This document shows positions 15,850 through 22,450 of a stretch of 32,017 nucleotides of DNA, one piece after another. The stretch's first letter is position 1; each line of letters opens with the position of its first letter. This DNA comes from CAYTGR01 sp964437445 (GTDB taxonomy: Bacteria; Chloroflexota; Anaerolineae; B4-G1; SLSP01). Where the stretch lies: the NCBI GenBank assembly GCA_964437445.1, contig CAYTGR010000053.1, positions 1 through 32,017 of the forward strand, given 5' to 3'. The translations under genes and the position numbers were made by a program. The notes under the pieces were generated by a model. That model was not told the origin of the DNA and made no database searches. It was given only the letters and a program-made list of their open reading frames with translations.

Positions 15850-16584
15850 ATGGCTATCGTTCAAACTGAAAACCTGACGAAAATCTACGGTACCGGCGAG
15901 ACCGCCGTGACCGCACTGGACCACCTCAGCCTGGCGGTGGAGACAGGTGAATTTGTTGCTGTGATGGGCCCAAGTGGCTGCGGCAAATCCACGCTGTTAC
16001 ACCTCGTGGGCGGACTGGACCGCCCCAGCGCCGGGCGCGTTATGCTGGATGGCCAGGACATCGCCCAGCTGGACGACAATACGCTGACCGAATTGCGCCG
16101 CCGTAAAATGGGTTTCGTCTTTCAATTCTTTAACCTGATCCCGGTGCTGACGGCGCTGGAAAACGCGGCCCTGCCGTTGATCCTGGATGGAATCAAGCCG
16201 GAACAGGCCCACGCGCGGGCCGCTCAATGGTTAGAGCGGATGGGGCTGAACGACCGGCTGCACAGCCGCCCGGATCAGCTTTCCGGGGGACAGCAGCAGC
16301 GGGTGGCGATTGCACGGGCGCTCGTTGCCGAGCCGGCGTTGATTCTGGCCGATGAGCCGACCGGCAACCTGGATTCGCGGGCCGGCGACGAGATCGCCGG
16401 GCTGTTGCGGCAGATTACCACCGAGTGGGGCCGCAGCGTCATGATGGTGACCCACGATCCGCGCATTGCGGCTTACGCCGACCGGATTGTCTTCCTGAAG
16501 GATGGCAAGATCGTGGATCAGGCGCGGCTCAACGGGGAGACGGGCGGAGCGCAGGTGGTCCGCGCCCGTGTGGCGGCGCTGTAG
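15850..16584 (+). CDS. ABC transporter ATPase, MacB/LolD type
   Basis: A 244-aa ATPase of the family that pairs with FtsX-like permeases in mechanotransmission exporters. Walker A GPSGCGKST (40-48), Q-loop Q92 (FQFFNLIP), signature LSGGQQQR (144-151), Walker B LILADEPTGNLDS (from 164) and H-loop H202 are all intact. AGGGAGG lies 12 bases before ATG 15850. It is followed 93 bp later by its permease. Such pairs extrude antibiotics, peptides or lipoproteins or act in cell-wall signalling; which applies is not clear. Confidence 0.95.
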   Translation: MAIVQTENLTKIYGTGETAVTALDHLSLAVETGEFVAVMGPSGCGKSTLLHLVGGLDRPSAGRVMLDGQDIAQLDDNTLTELRRRKMGFVFQFFNLIPVLTALENAALPLILDGIKPEQAHARAAQWLERMGLNDRLHSRPDQLSGGQQQRVAIARALVAEPALILADEPTGNLDSRAGDEIAGLLRQITTEWGRSVMMVTHDPRIAAYADRIVFLKDGKIVDQARLNGETGGAQVVRARVAAL

Positions 16585-16611
16585 TCGCGGTGGCGGATGA
16601 CGGAAGCCAAG

Positions 16612-16639
16612 CGTCAAACGTCAAGCGTCAAACGTTAAG
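16612..16639 (+). repeat. 7-bp tandem repeat, unit CGTCAAR, four copies
   Basis: CGTCAAA, CGTCAAG, CGTCAAA, CGTTAAG in strict 7-bp register between the ATPase stop and its permease. The unit differs by one base from the CGTGAAA unit at 19887. Confidence 0.85.
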
Positions 16640-16677
16640 GCCGAAATGAAGGCTATGGAGGCCAAAGGAAGAATCCT

Positions 16678-19230
16678 ATGAACATGCAATTAACCCTTGC
16701 CTGGCGTTATCTCCGGGGACGGCGGCTGCGGACGGTACTCACGACGCTGGCCGTGGTCTTCGGTGTCACTGTCCTGTTTGGGCTGAACAGCCTGCTGCCC
16801 TCCATGCTGCAGGCTTTCCGCCAGAATATGCTCGCGGCGGCCGGAAAAGTGGATCTGACCGTGACGTCGGCCGCCAACGGCACTTTCAGTGCTGACCGGG
16901 TGGAGGTGCTGCGAGGCGTGCCGGGCGTCGCGGTGGCGACCGGCTCGCTGCATCAGACCGTGTTGCTGCCGGAGTCGTTGTCCGGTACTCCCGCCAATCC
17001 GGCAGCGGCGAAGTTCTCCACGGTCAACGCCGTCATCGTCGTCGGGTTGGACCCGGCGACCGCCCAGGCGGTCCGCTCCTATCCGCTCCAGGAGGGCCGT
17101 TTCCTGGCCGAGGGCGACGGGGCGGTGATGGTGATCCCCGAAAGCCTGGCGGCCAAGCTCAACCTGGCGGTGGGCGACACGCTCAAGCTGCCCTCCAGTG
17201 AAGGGACGGCCGACTTTCAAATCGTCGGCCTGCTGGCCTCGCGTCCCTTGCCGGGCACCGAAGAGGTCTACGTGCCGCTGGACACGGCGCAGACGTTGTT
17301 GCGCCATCCCGGTGAAATCAACACCATTGAGGCGATTTTCCAGCCAGGGACGAATCACCCCACGGTGGAGTCCGCCGTGCTTAACGCGCTGGGGACCGAC
17401 TTCAAACTCGGACCGCTGGAGTTCGGCAATGAGCTCTTCGCCGCTCTCCAATTGGGTGAATATGCCTTCGCCATCTTCGGCCTCATGGCGCTGGCAATGG
17501 GCGCGTTCGTCATCTTCAACACCTTCCGCACGGTGGTGGCCGAGCGCCGCCGCGACCTGGGGATGCTGCGCGCAGTGGGCGCTTCCCGGGCCACCGTGGT
17601 CGGCCTGCTCGTGACGGAGAGCCTGCTCCAGGCCCTGGTCGGGACGGCGGTGGGTTTGCTGGCCGGGTACGTCCTGGCCTGGCTGCTGACGTTGATCGTG
17701 AACCCGATCATCCGGCAATTCATGCACATCACGATGGGGGGACCGGTTATCACCCTGAAAAACCTGGGGCTTTCGGTGGCTATGGGGGTAGGGATCACCT
17801 TCCTGGGGGGCTTGTTGCCGGCACTCTCGGCCGCCCGTGTGACGCCGTTGGAAGCCCTGCGCCCGGTCACGGCCGCCGCTTACGAGCGGACGGCGCGCCG
17901 CCGCAGCTTGGTGGGCGCCGGCTTGATTGTGCTGGCTGCGTTGGGGTTGCTCTCCGGCAACTTCTCGCTGGCCGGTTTGGGGACGCTGCTCTTCCTGGGT
18001 GGGCTGGTGCTGATTGCCCCGGCGTTGGTCCGCCCGATCGCCCACACCTTCGGCCGGCTGCTCGGCCTCCTGTTCGCCCGGGAGGGGCAGATTGCCGAGG
18101 GGAATCTGATCCGCCAGCCAGGCCGGGCCGCCATCACCGCTTCCGCCATGATGATTGGACTGGCCACCGTGTTGGCCCTGGCGGCGCTCTTATCCAGTAT
18201 TTCGGCCGGGTTCATGCGCTATCTGGATGTGAGCCTGGGCGCCAACTTCATCCTCATGCCCGGCTCCATGGTGCTCGGCGGGGGCAACCTGGGCGCCGGC
18301 CCGGAACTGGCGCAGGAGATCCAGGCCACGCCGGGCATCCGGGGCGTCACCACCTTGCGGTTGGGCTTGACCAGCGCCAACGGTAGCCAGCTCCAGGTCA
18401 TCGGCATTGATCCGGTGACCTACCCTGACATCGCCGGCCTGGAGTTCAGTGCCGGCGAATCGGCCGAGGCGTTCGCGGCGCTGGGACGCGAGCGGGCGTT
18501 GATCGTCAACGGCATTTTTGCCATGCAGAGCGGGACCCACGTTGGCGACATCCTGACCCTGAAAACGCCGGAAGGCGATCAACCTTACCGCGTCGTCGCC
18601 ATCGGTATGGACTACTTGAACGCGAAACTGGCGACGGCCTACATCTCGCAGGCCAACTTAGAGCGTGATTTCCACCAGACGACCGACCTGCTCTTGCTGG
18701 CCGACCTGACCGCGGAGGCGGATGCCACGACCGTGCGGCGGGCGCTGGAAACGCTCGTGGCTCGCTACCCTGCCTTCACCTTGCTGGATTGGGAGGTCTT
18801 CCGCCAGCAGCAGATGGCCACGTTCAACAGTGCTATGGCATTGCTCTACGTATTAATGGTAATGTTTGCCCTGCCCGCGCTGATTGCGATGATCAATACG
18901 CTGGCGATCAACGTCCTTGAGCGGACGCGGGAGATTGGGATGTTGCGCGCGGTAGGCAGCACCCGCCGGCAGGTGCGGCGGATGATCCAGGCCGAGAGCC
19001 TGCTGCTGGCTGGGGCCGGGATTGCCTTTGGCATCCTGGCGGGGCTCTGGTTGGGGTTTGTGCTGATCAAAGCGCTCAACGTGAGCGGGTTTGTCATGGA
19101 TTACTACTTCCCGGTGAGCGGGATCCTGGCGGCGATTGCCACCGGCTTGCTCTTCGGCATCCTGGCCGCAACCATCCCGGCGCGCCAGGCGGCACGCTTG
19201 GATATCGTCACGGCCCTGCGGTACGAGTAG
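16678..19230 (+). CDS. FtsX/MacB-like ABC permease, double-domain
   Basis: An 850-aa inner-membrane permease, the partner of the preceding ATPase. It is built as two fused units. The first has TM at about 20-40, an extracytoplasmic MacB_PCD-like domain (about 45-250), and FtsX TMs at about 262-285, 310-340 and 362-385. Two linking TMs follow (about 412-455), then a second unit with TM at about 488-508, an external domain (about 510-715) and TMs at 722-745, 772-797 and 812-832. Each FtsX half carries the coupling motif (ERRRDLGMLRAVGAS, about 289-303; ERTREIGMLRAVGS, about 748-761). It resembles the single-polypeptide permeases of lipoprotein/antimicrobial exporters. AAAGGA precedes ATG 16678. 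A strong terminator follows. Confidence 0.95.
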   Translation: MNMQLTLAWRYLRGRRLRTVLTTLAVVFGVTVLFGLNSLLPSMLQAFRQNMLAAAGKVDLTVTSAANGTFSADRVEVLRGVPGVAVATGSLHQTVLLPESLSGTPANPAAAKFSTVNAVIVVGLDPATAQAVRSYPLQEGRFLAEGDGAVMVIPESLAAKLNLAVGDTLKLPSSEGTADFQIVGLLASRPLPGTEEVYVPLDTAQTLLRHPGEINTIEAIFQPGTNHPTVESAVLNALGTDFKLGPLEFGNELFAALQLGEYAFAIFGLMALAMGAFVIFNTFRTVVAERRRDLGMLRAVGASRATVVGLLVTESLLQALVGTAVGLLAGYVLAWLLTLIVNPIIRQFMHITMGGPVITLKNLGLSVAMGVGITFLGGLLPALSAARVTPLEALRPVTAAAYERTARRRSLVGAGLIVLAALGLLSGNFSLAGLGTLLFLGGLVLIAPALVRPIAHTFGRLLGLLFAREGQIAEGNLIRQPGRAAITASAMMIGLATVLALAALLSSISAGFMRYLDVSLGANFILMPGSMVLGGGNLGAGPELAQEIQATPGIRGVTTLRLGLTSANGSQLQVIGIDPVTYPDIAGLEFSAGESAEAFAALGRERALIVNGIFAMQSGTHVGDILTLKTPEGDQPYRVVAIGMDYLNAKLATAYISQANLERDFHQTTDLLLLADLTAEADATTVRRALETLVARYPAFTLLDWEVFRQQQMATFNSAMALLYVLMVMFALPALIAMINTLAINVLERTREIGMLRAVGSTRRQVRRMIQAESLLLAGAGIAFGILAGLWLGFVLIKALNVSGFVMDYYFPVSGILAAIATGLLFGILAATIPARQAARLDIVTALRYE

Positions 19231-19276
19231 GCCCAACCCCTGGCGCCACTGCCGGCGGGTTAAGAGAGAGAAATGG

Positions 19277-19318
19277 GGGATTTTGCGCGCGGCTTCACTG
19301 CGCGCAAAATCCCTTTTT
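19277..19318 (+). terminator. Intrinsic terminator of the ABC exporter operon
   Basis: A perfect 14-bp stem (19277-19290 with 19300-19313, arms GGGATTTTGCGCGC/GCGCGCAAAATCCC), a 9-nt loop and five T (19314-19318). The arm contains the TTTGCGCGCGGC motif seen at two other places. Confidence 0.93.
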
Positions 19319-19374
19319 CATTCCTCGCGAGTTTGAGCCTCGTGGCTGGCTTGCCGCGATCAACTGGCAGCTTG

Positions 19375-19383
19375 TGCTATAAT
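19375..19383 (+). promoter_or_regulatory. Extended -10 promoter of the DUF5680 gene
   Basis: TGC-TATAAT (TG at 19375-19376, TATAAT 19378-19383), an extended -10 with no good -35 at the proper distance. Initiation near 19390 gives a leader of about 28 nt with a strong ribosome binding site. Confidence 0.6.
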
Positions 19384-19417
19384 GGTTGCACTATCACCTA
19401 TCATCAAGGAGGCGACT

Positions 19418-19891
19418 ATGCCTGAGGTCCCGCTGGAAGCGTTGCACACTTTTATCGTGGCAGCCAAAGCCCATACCTACGTGGGTAGTGGTACCCCCAC
19501 CCTGGCTCACCGCCCAGGGGCCCACGATCTGGAATACCATCACCCTCCTTTTGCCTATCTGGATAGCTACTTCGGCGGCGCCGATTTCATTGGCGAGGAG
19601 GTAGTTTACTGCGAGGGGCAGCCTGTGTGGGCCATGAATTACTATGGGCGGCTCCTCCGCCCGGATTTGATCACCGCCGCCGAGGCCGGGCAGATCATCA
19701 AGGCCAGCTTGACGGAAATGTACCGGGAGGGCCGCTTCCTGGGCGGCTGGCGTTACGAGACGCACGGCAGCCTCTACGTGGATACCAGCACGGGCGAGTT
19801 CACCGCCTTTACCGGCCGTGAGTGGATTGAGCGCGGCAGTGAGGTGGTCTACGAACTGGTCTACCATGGCGGGCTGATTAAGGATGCGTGA
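19418..19891 (+). CDS. DUF5680 domain protein
   Basis: A small soluble 157-aa protein covering nearly a whole DUF5680 domain, including HTFIVAAKAHTYVGSG, the LDSYFGGADFIGEEVVY segment and YYGRLL. Proteins of this family have no established biochemical role as far as I know; a role in small-molecule or stress response would be guesswork. AAGGAGG 5 bases before ATG 19418 decides the start; an in-frame start at 19382 lies on the promoter. The TGA stop forms part of the first unit of the following repeat array. It lies alone between a terminator and the repeats. Confidence 0.85.
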   Translation: MPEVPLEALHTFIVAAKAHTYVGSGTPTLAHRPGAHDLEYHHPPFAYLDSYFGGADFIGEEVVYCEGQPVWAMNYYGRLLRPDLITAAEAGQIIKASLTEMYREGRFLGGWRYETHGSLYVDTSTGEFTAFTGREWIERGSEVVYELVYHGGLIKDA

Positions 19892-19963
19892 AACTTCAAA
19901 CGTGAAACGTAAAACGTGAAACGTGAAACGTGAAACGTAAAACGTGAAACGTGAAACGTGAAA
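19887..19963 (+). repeat. 7-bp tandem array, unit CGTGAAA/CGTAAAA, 11 copies
   Basis: Eleven units in perfect 7-bp register: eight are CGTGAAA, two are CGTAAAA (19908, 19936) and one is CTTCAAA (19894). CGTAATT follows at the end. The two CGTAAAA variants lie 28 bp apart, hinting at duplication of a four-unit block. The first unit contains the stop codon of the DUF5680 gene. Confidence 0.95.
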
Positions 19964-19985
19964 CGTAATTTTTGCCCCGCCGTGA

Positions 19986-20021
19986 CGCGCTTCAGCGCGG
20001 CTCAGACGGCGCTAAAGCGCC
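19986..20021. repeat. Two adjacent short palindromes
   Basis: CGCGCTTCAGCGCG (19986-19999) and GGCGCTAAAGCGCC (20008-20021) follow the heptamer array. The second is the reverse-orientation relative of GCGCTTTAGCGC at 15650. They fill most of the spacer before the threonine aldolase gene. Confidence 0.65.
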
Positions 20022-20060
20022 TTACTACAAACTCAGAGCGTTATTTTCAATGGAGGAACA

Positions 20061-21095
20061 ATGAACATTGTGGATTTGCGCAGCGATACAGTGACGAAGC
20101 CCACGCCCGCGATGCGGGCTGCAATGGCGAACGCGGAGGTGGGAGACGATGTGTTTGATGAAGACCCCACGATTCACCGGTTGGAGGCGTTAGCCGCGGA
20201 GCGCATGGGCAAGGAGGCCGCGCTCTTTGTCGCCAGCGGCACGATGGGCAACCTGACGGCGCTGCTGACTCATTGCGGGCGCGGCGATGAGGTGATCTTA
20301 GGCGACAAAGCTCACACTTTTGTCTATGAGCAGGGTGGGATGGCGGCGCTCGGCGGGATCATCCCGCACACTGTCCCTAATCAGCGCGACGGGACGCTGC
20401 GTCTGGCAGACGTGGCGGAAGCAATTCGCGGCGACAACGTCCATTTCCCGCGCAGCCGCTTAGTCTGCCTGGAGAACACCCACAACCTCTGTAGCGGGAC
20501 CCCGTTGACGGTGGAATACACGGCGGCGGTGGCCAAGCTGGCGCATGACCACGGGCTCAAGGTTCATATTGACGGCGCGCGCATCTTCAACGCGGCGGTG
20601 GCGTTGGGCGTGGCGGCGCGCGACCTGGCCCGCCCGGCTGATTCTATCACCTTTTGTCTCTCCAAAGGGCTGGCTGCGCCGGTTGGCTCCGTGCTCTGCG
20701 GTGAAAAAGCCTTTATCGCTGAGGCGCGACGGGCGCGCAAGGTGCTCGGCGGCGGGATGCGGCAGGCGGGCGTGTTGGCCGCAGCCGGCATCGTCGCCTT
20801 AGAGCAGATGACGGCGCGCCTGGTCGAGGATCATGCCCGCGCTCGCCGGCTGGCCGAGGGGCTGGCGGCACTGCCCGGTGTCATCGTGGAGCCGCCCAGC
20901 ACCAATATTCTCTACTTCGGGTTTGATGAGAGCGTGCCGCTCTCCCAAGAAGCCTTCGTGCAGGGCCTGAAGGAGCGCGGCGTGCTCCTGTTGGGCCGGC
21001 TGGATGGTCGTTTCCGGGCGGTGACGCACTACGAAGTGGACGACGCCGGGATTGAGCAGGCGCTCGCCGCCGCGCGCGAGGTCCTGGCCGCGTGA
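20061..21095 (+). CDS. ltaE: Low-specificity L-threonine aldolase
   Basis: PLP-dependent enzyme of 344 aa that cleaves L-threonine and L-allo-threonine to glycine and acetaldehyde in the cytosol. The family start MNIVDLRSDTVTKPTPAMR is present. SGTMGN (59-64) binds the PLP phosphate, H85 stacks on the cofactor, D171 in HIDGAR binds the PLP nitrogen, and K202 in CLSKGLAAPVGS forms the Schiff base. Length is normal. GGAGG at 20052-20056 precedes ATG 20061. No pathway partner lies nearby, so it probably serves general glycine/threonine turnover. Confidence 0.95.
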   Translation: MNIVDLRSDTVTKPTPAMRAAMANAEVGDDVFDEDPTIHRLEALAAERMGKEAALFVASGTMGNLTALLTHCGRGDEVILGDKAHTFVYEQGGMAALGGIIPHTVPNQRDGTLRLADVAEAIRGDNVHFPRSRLVCLENTHNLCSGTPLTVEYTAAVAKLAHDHGLKVHIDGARIFNAAVALGVAARDLARPADSITFCLSKGLAAPVGSVLCGEKAFIAEARRARKVLGGGMRQAGVLAAAGIVALEQMTARLVEDHARARRLAEGLAALPGVIVEPPSTNILYFGFDESVPLSQEAFVQGLKERGVLLLGRLDGRFRAVTHYEVDDAGIEQALAAAREVLAA

Positions 21096-21215
21096 CCGGT
21101 TTTTTCGGATAGGGCTGGCGCAAACGCAACCATTGAAAACAAGACTGTAATGCAGAGAATACGTAAACTTTAGTCTGCGCTACCTGACAGCGCTCAACTA
21201 CATCTCCTAAACCGA

Positions 21216-21240
21216 ATCCGAAATCCAAAATCCGAAATCC
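21216..21240 (+). repeat. 7-bp tandem repeat, unit ATCCRAA, about 3.5 copies
   Basis: ATCCGAA, ATCCAAA, ATCCGAA and a partial ATCC in 7-bp register, preceded by a degenerate ACCGAA. It lies upstream of the promoter of the following gene. Confidence 0.85.
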
Positions 21241-21269
21241 TGGCGGGCGCAATCATGCGTGACTCTTCG

Positions 21270-21278
21270 TGGTATAAT
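21270..21278 (+). promoter_or_regulatory. Extended -10 promoter immediately before a GTG start
   Basis: TGG-TATAAT (TATAAT at 21273-21278). Only eight bases separate it from the GTG at 21287, so transcription should start at or within two bases of the start codon. Confidence 0.65.
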
Positions 21279-21286
21279 CCATTCTC

Positions 21287-22360
21287 GTGACGACTCAAAG
21301 CAACCGTTGGCTTTCGTTGTTGCTGGCCGCGCTGCTGGCAGCGGCCGTGCTGGCGTTGACCCGCTGGTCGGCGGCACTGGGGACGCTGTGGACTTCCCCG
21401 GTGCCGCTGCCTGATGTTACCGCTACGCCCACGTTGACCCCGCTGCCGGTGGCGGTCTCCGTGTTGCCGACACCCACGCCGCCGCCCCCGCCGTCCCCGA
21501 CGCCTCGTCCCATCTACCCCGGTTCGCCCGACGTGCTCAGGTCGCTGGACCCGGAGGAGCAGGCCATGCTGGAACGGATCCACCAGCCGCCGCCGTTGCT
21601 GCGGGGCCGGCTGTTGGTGGGGCTTTACGGCACGCCGTTAGGCCGGGGGCTGGGGATTCTTGGCACCGCTTCGGCAACCGAGACGGTCTCCATGACGCTC
21701 CAGCAGGCGGCCGCTTACCAGGCGGTGGCGACCGGCACGCAGGTGATCCCCTTCTTCCATCTGGTCACGACGATTGCCGACGCCCGGCCCGGCGAGGACG
21801 GCGATTTCAATCACCGCGTGCCTACAGCTACCGTCCAGCTCTGGATTGACGTGGCGCGGGCGCACGGCCTGTGGACGGTGATAGACCTCCAGGCAGCACA
21901 CAGTCCGCTCACGGTGGAACTGGCGCTGGTGGAACCGTTCCTGCGCCAGCCCAACGTGCATCTGGCCGTGGACCCGGAGTTTGTCATGTCGGACACCACC
22001 TGGGTCCCCGGCGATCACCTGGGGTACATGGATAGTACGGCCATCAACGCGGTACAGGCCTGGTTAGATGCGCTGGCGCGCGAGACCGGACAACCTAAGC
22101 TGCTCATCATCCACCAGTTTGACGACCGGATGATTGGGCACAAAGAGGCGCTCCAGAGCTATCCCCTGGTGGACCTGATCTGGGACGCCGACGGTTTCGG
22201 CCCGCCGCAGCCCAAAATTGCGGATTACCTGCAATACAGTGGTGAGCCGGGCTTCCATTACGGGGGCTTCAAGCTCTTCTACGACTATGACCAGCCGCTG
22301 ATGACGCCGGCTCAGGTGCTCAGCCTGAAGCCGCGCCCCGTGTTTGTGGTTTATCAGTAA
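21287..22360 (+). CDS. Envelope-anchored protein with TIM-barrel-like domain, function unknown
   Basis: A 357-aa protein. The N-terminal signal anchor (residues about 8-26, LSLLLAALLAAAVLAL) is followed by a Pro/Thr-rich spacer (about 40-76, containing PTPTPPPPPSPTPRP) and a globular domain (about 95-357). Its order of strands and motifs (LVGLYGTPLGRGLGILG, VIPFFHLVTTIAD, WTVIDLQAAHSPL, VHLAVDPEF, LLIIHQFDDRMI, DLIWDADGFG) suggests a TIM-barrel glycosidase-like fold. It resembles uncharacterised secreted proteins of Actinobacteria by memory. Conserved acids in VDPEF and DADGFG could be catalytic, but this is not established. Start GTG 21287 has no Shine-Dalgarno and probably heads a leaderless mRNA. 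Confidence 0.82.
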   Translation: MTTQSNRWLSLLLAALLAAAVLALTRWSAALGTLWTSPVPLPDVTATPTLTPLPVAVSVLPTPTPPPPPSPTPRPIYPGSPDVLRSLDPEEQAMLERIHQPPPLLRGRLLVGLYGTPLGRGLGILGTASATETVSMTLQQAAAYQAVATGTQVIPFFHLVTTIADARPGEDGDFNHRVPTATVQLWIDVARAHGLWTVIDLQAAHSPLTVELALVEPFLRQPNVHLAVDPEFVMSDTTWVPGDHLGYMDSTAINAVQAWLDALARETGQPKLLIIHQFDDRMIGHKEALQSYPLVDLIWDADGFGPPQPKIADYLQYSGEPGFHYGGFKLFYDYDQPLMTPAQVLSLKPRPVFVVYQ

Positions 22361-22388
22361 TCATTCCAGTGGAATGTTACAGGGATAT

Positions 22389-22416
22389 TTTGCGCGCGGC
22401 AAGGGCCGCGCGCAAA
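22389..22416. terminator. Palindrome between convergent genes, possible bidirectional terminator
   Basis: A perfect 12-bp stem (TTTGCGCGCGGC/GCCGCGCGCAAA) with loop AAGG lies in the 90-bp gap between two convergent genes. There is no T-run on either strand, so termination strength is uncertain. Confidence 0.5.
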
Positions 22417-22450
22417 CTGATTCCTCTTTATTTACTTGTGAGTGACTTGA

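Noticed and set aside
16690..18045. 451-codon open frame on the minus strand
   Set aside because: It lies fully opposite the FtsX permease gene, is rich in Gln/Arg/His as expected of an antisense shadow of GC-rich DNA, and shows no domain.
19887..19963. CRISPR array
   Set aside because: Units are 7 bp with no spacers and no cas genes are present; it is a simple tandem repeat.
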